Under the pieces are notes generated by a model. The model searched no databases. It saw only the letters and a program-made list of their open reading frames with translations, and was not told the DNA's origin. Both the position numbers and the translations under genes were made by a program. Shown here in pieces: positions 11,461-11,955 of a DNA stretch of 11,955 bases. The stretch's first letter is position 1. Every line of letters begins with the position of its first letter. Source of the DNA: Deltaproteobacteria bacterium (GTDB lineage Bacteria > Desulfobacterota > Binatia > DP-6); contig VBLA01000130.1 of NCBI GenBank assembly GCA_005879245.1, positions 1 to 11,955 on the forward strand. The letters are read 5' to 3'.

Positions 11461-11955
11461 GTGGTGGCCGAGGCGCCGCGCAGTGAGAGGGTCCGCGCAG
11501 ACCCCCGCCAGGACGCGCTCCGGGAATGGGTGAAGGAGGTGGCCGAGCGGGCGGTCTACCGCGCCGGCTCCCCGCCGCGCCCTGGACGGAACACCAACCG
11601 GGAGAAGGAACGCTTCGCCCTGCGCGCCCAGCACGTCCGGACGCTCTTCCGCTCCGTGGAGACGATGGCGGGGGCAATCAACAAGGAGATCGGCCGGCCG
11701 TTGCTCGCCGTCGAGCGGATGCTCAACGCGAAGAATCTCGGCGGCATCGAGGTACCGGACGGCGCGCGCCTCGTGCTCAAGTTTCTCGAGCGACGGCTCG
11801 AGGTGGTGGTGAACCCGCTCGTCAACATCGGCGGGCGCCCCGTGCCAGCGGGCGCCCTCGCGACCGCCTCCGTCATCCGTTACGACCCGGCCGACCCCGC
11901 CGGTGCCGATTGGTACGACATCACGCTGCGCGAGGACGGCAGCTGGTTGCGCAAG
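11461..11955 (+). CDS. Unrecognised protein, 5' part (runs off the window)
   Basis: An open frame of 165 codons from GTG 11461 with no stop before the window end, preceded in frame by TGA at 11455-11457. Third positions are strongly G/C biased, supporting coding. The visible protein has a polar, Arg/Glu-rich N-terminal half with helices (RFALRAQHVRTLFRSVETMA). It then becomes more beta-like (LEVVVNPLVNIGGRPVPAGA) and ends ADWYDITLREDGSWLRK. No signal peptide or membrane segment is visible. I do not recognise the family. GTG 11464 and GTG 11530 are other possible starts; a GAGGAG lies too close to the first two to act as a normal ribosome binding site, which fits a leaderless transcript. Confidence 0.7.
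   Translation, partial: MVAEAPRSERVRADPRQDALREWVKEVAERAVYRAGSPPRPGRNTNREKERFALRAQHVRTLFRSVETMAGAINKEIGRPLLAVERMLNAKNLGGIEVPDGARLVLKFLERRLEVVVNPLVNIGGRPVPAGALATASVIRYDPADPAGADWYDITLREDGSWLRK

Noticed and set aside
1..11955. CRISPR array, tRNA or rRNA genes, insertion sequences
   Set aside because: No regularly spaced repeats, no cloverleaf or rRNA-like sequence, and no transposase motifs were seen on either strand by eye.

Overview
The window is a GC-rich bacterial chromosome segment with strong G/C preference at codon third positions. Gene content (ETF alpha and crotonase, an ABC1 kinase, a membrane exopolysaccharide set, rhomboid, TetR, zf-TFIIB and PGPGW small proteins) suggests an uncultured deltaproteobacterial-type lineage such as Binatota or a Myxococcota relative. 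That placement is an impression, not a test. No rRNA, tRNA, CRISPR array, insertion sequence or phage gene was seen.

Left part (1-2679): the 3' end of an electron-transfer flavoprotein alpha gene, a 118-bp inverted-repeat element, an enoyl-CoA hydratase family gene that appears to have lost its proper stop codon, a small convergent conserved-looking protein on the minus strand, and an ABC1/UbiB-type atypical kinase with an altered KxGQ motif. The 317 bases after it (2680-2996) hold no intact gene, but the minus strand carries what may be a decayed coding remnant.

Central part (2997-8537): a cell-surface polysaccharide locus. It has a WecH/IcaC-like membrane acyltransferase and a NodB-type polysaccharide deacetylase lipoprotein (both minus). 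Divergent from these is an SGNH-hydrolase-like gene (plus) that has lost the segment carrying its catalytic serine. Convergent with that is a large membrane family-2 glycosyltransferase (minus) with an extra domain of about 145 residues inside its catalytic fold. A newly noticed 44-residue single-pass membrane protein lies upstream of the glycosyltransferase on the same strand. Synthase plus deacetylase plus membrane acyltransferase is the enzyme combination of PNAG-type systems (ica/pga), so a deacetylated and acylated hexosamine polymer is the best guess for the product. No porin, PgaD-like subunit or precursor gene is visible here.

Right part (8773-11955): a three-gene minus-strand operon (PGPGW membrane protein, zf-TFIIB protein, riboflavin synthase), diverging from a plus-strand pair (rhomboid protease, TetR regulator whose GTG overlaps the rhomboid stop). 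Last comes the 5' part of an unrecognised gene that runs off the window. Two sigma70-like promoters (9987-10016 minus, 11426-11455 plus) place transcription starts on or next to GTG start codons, suggesting leaderless mRNAs. The first of these has a perfect 5+5 bp palindrome in its spacer that could be an operator.
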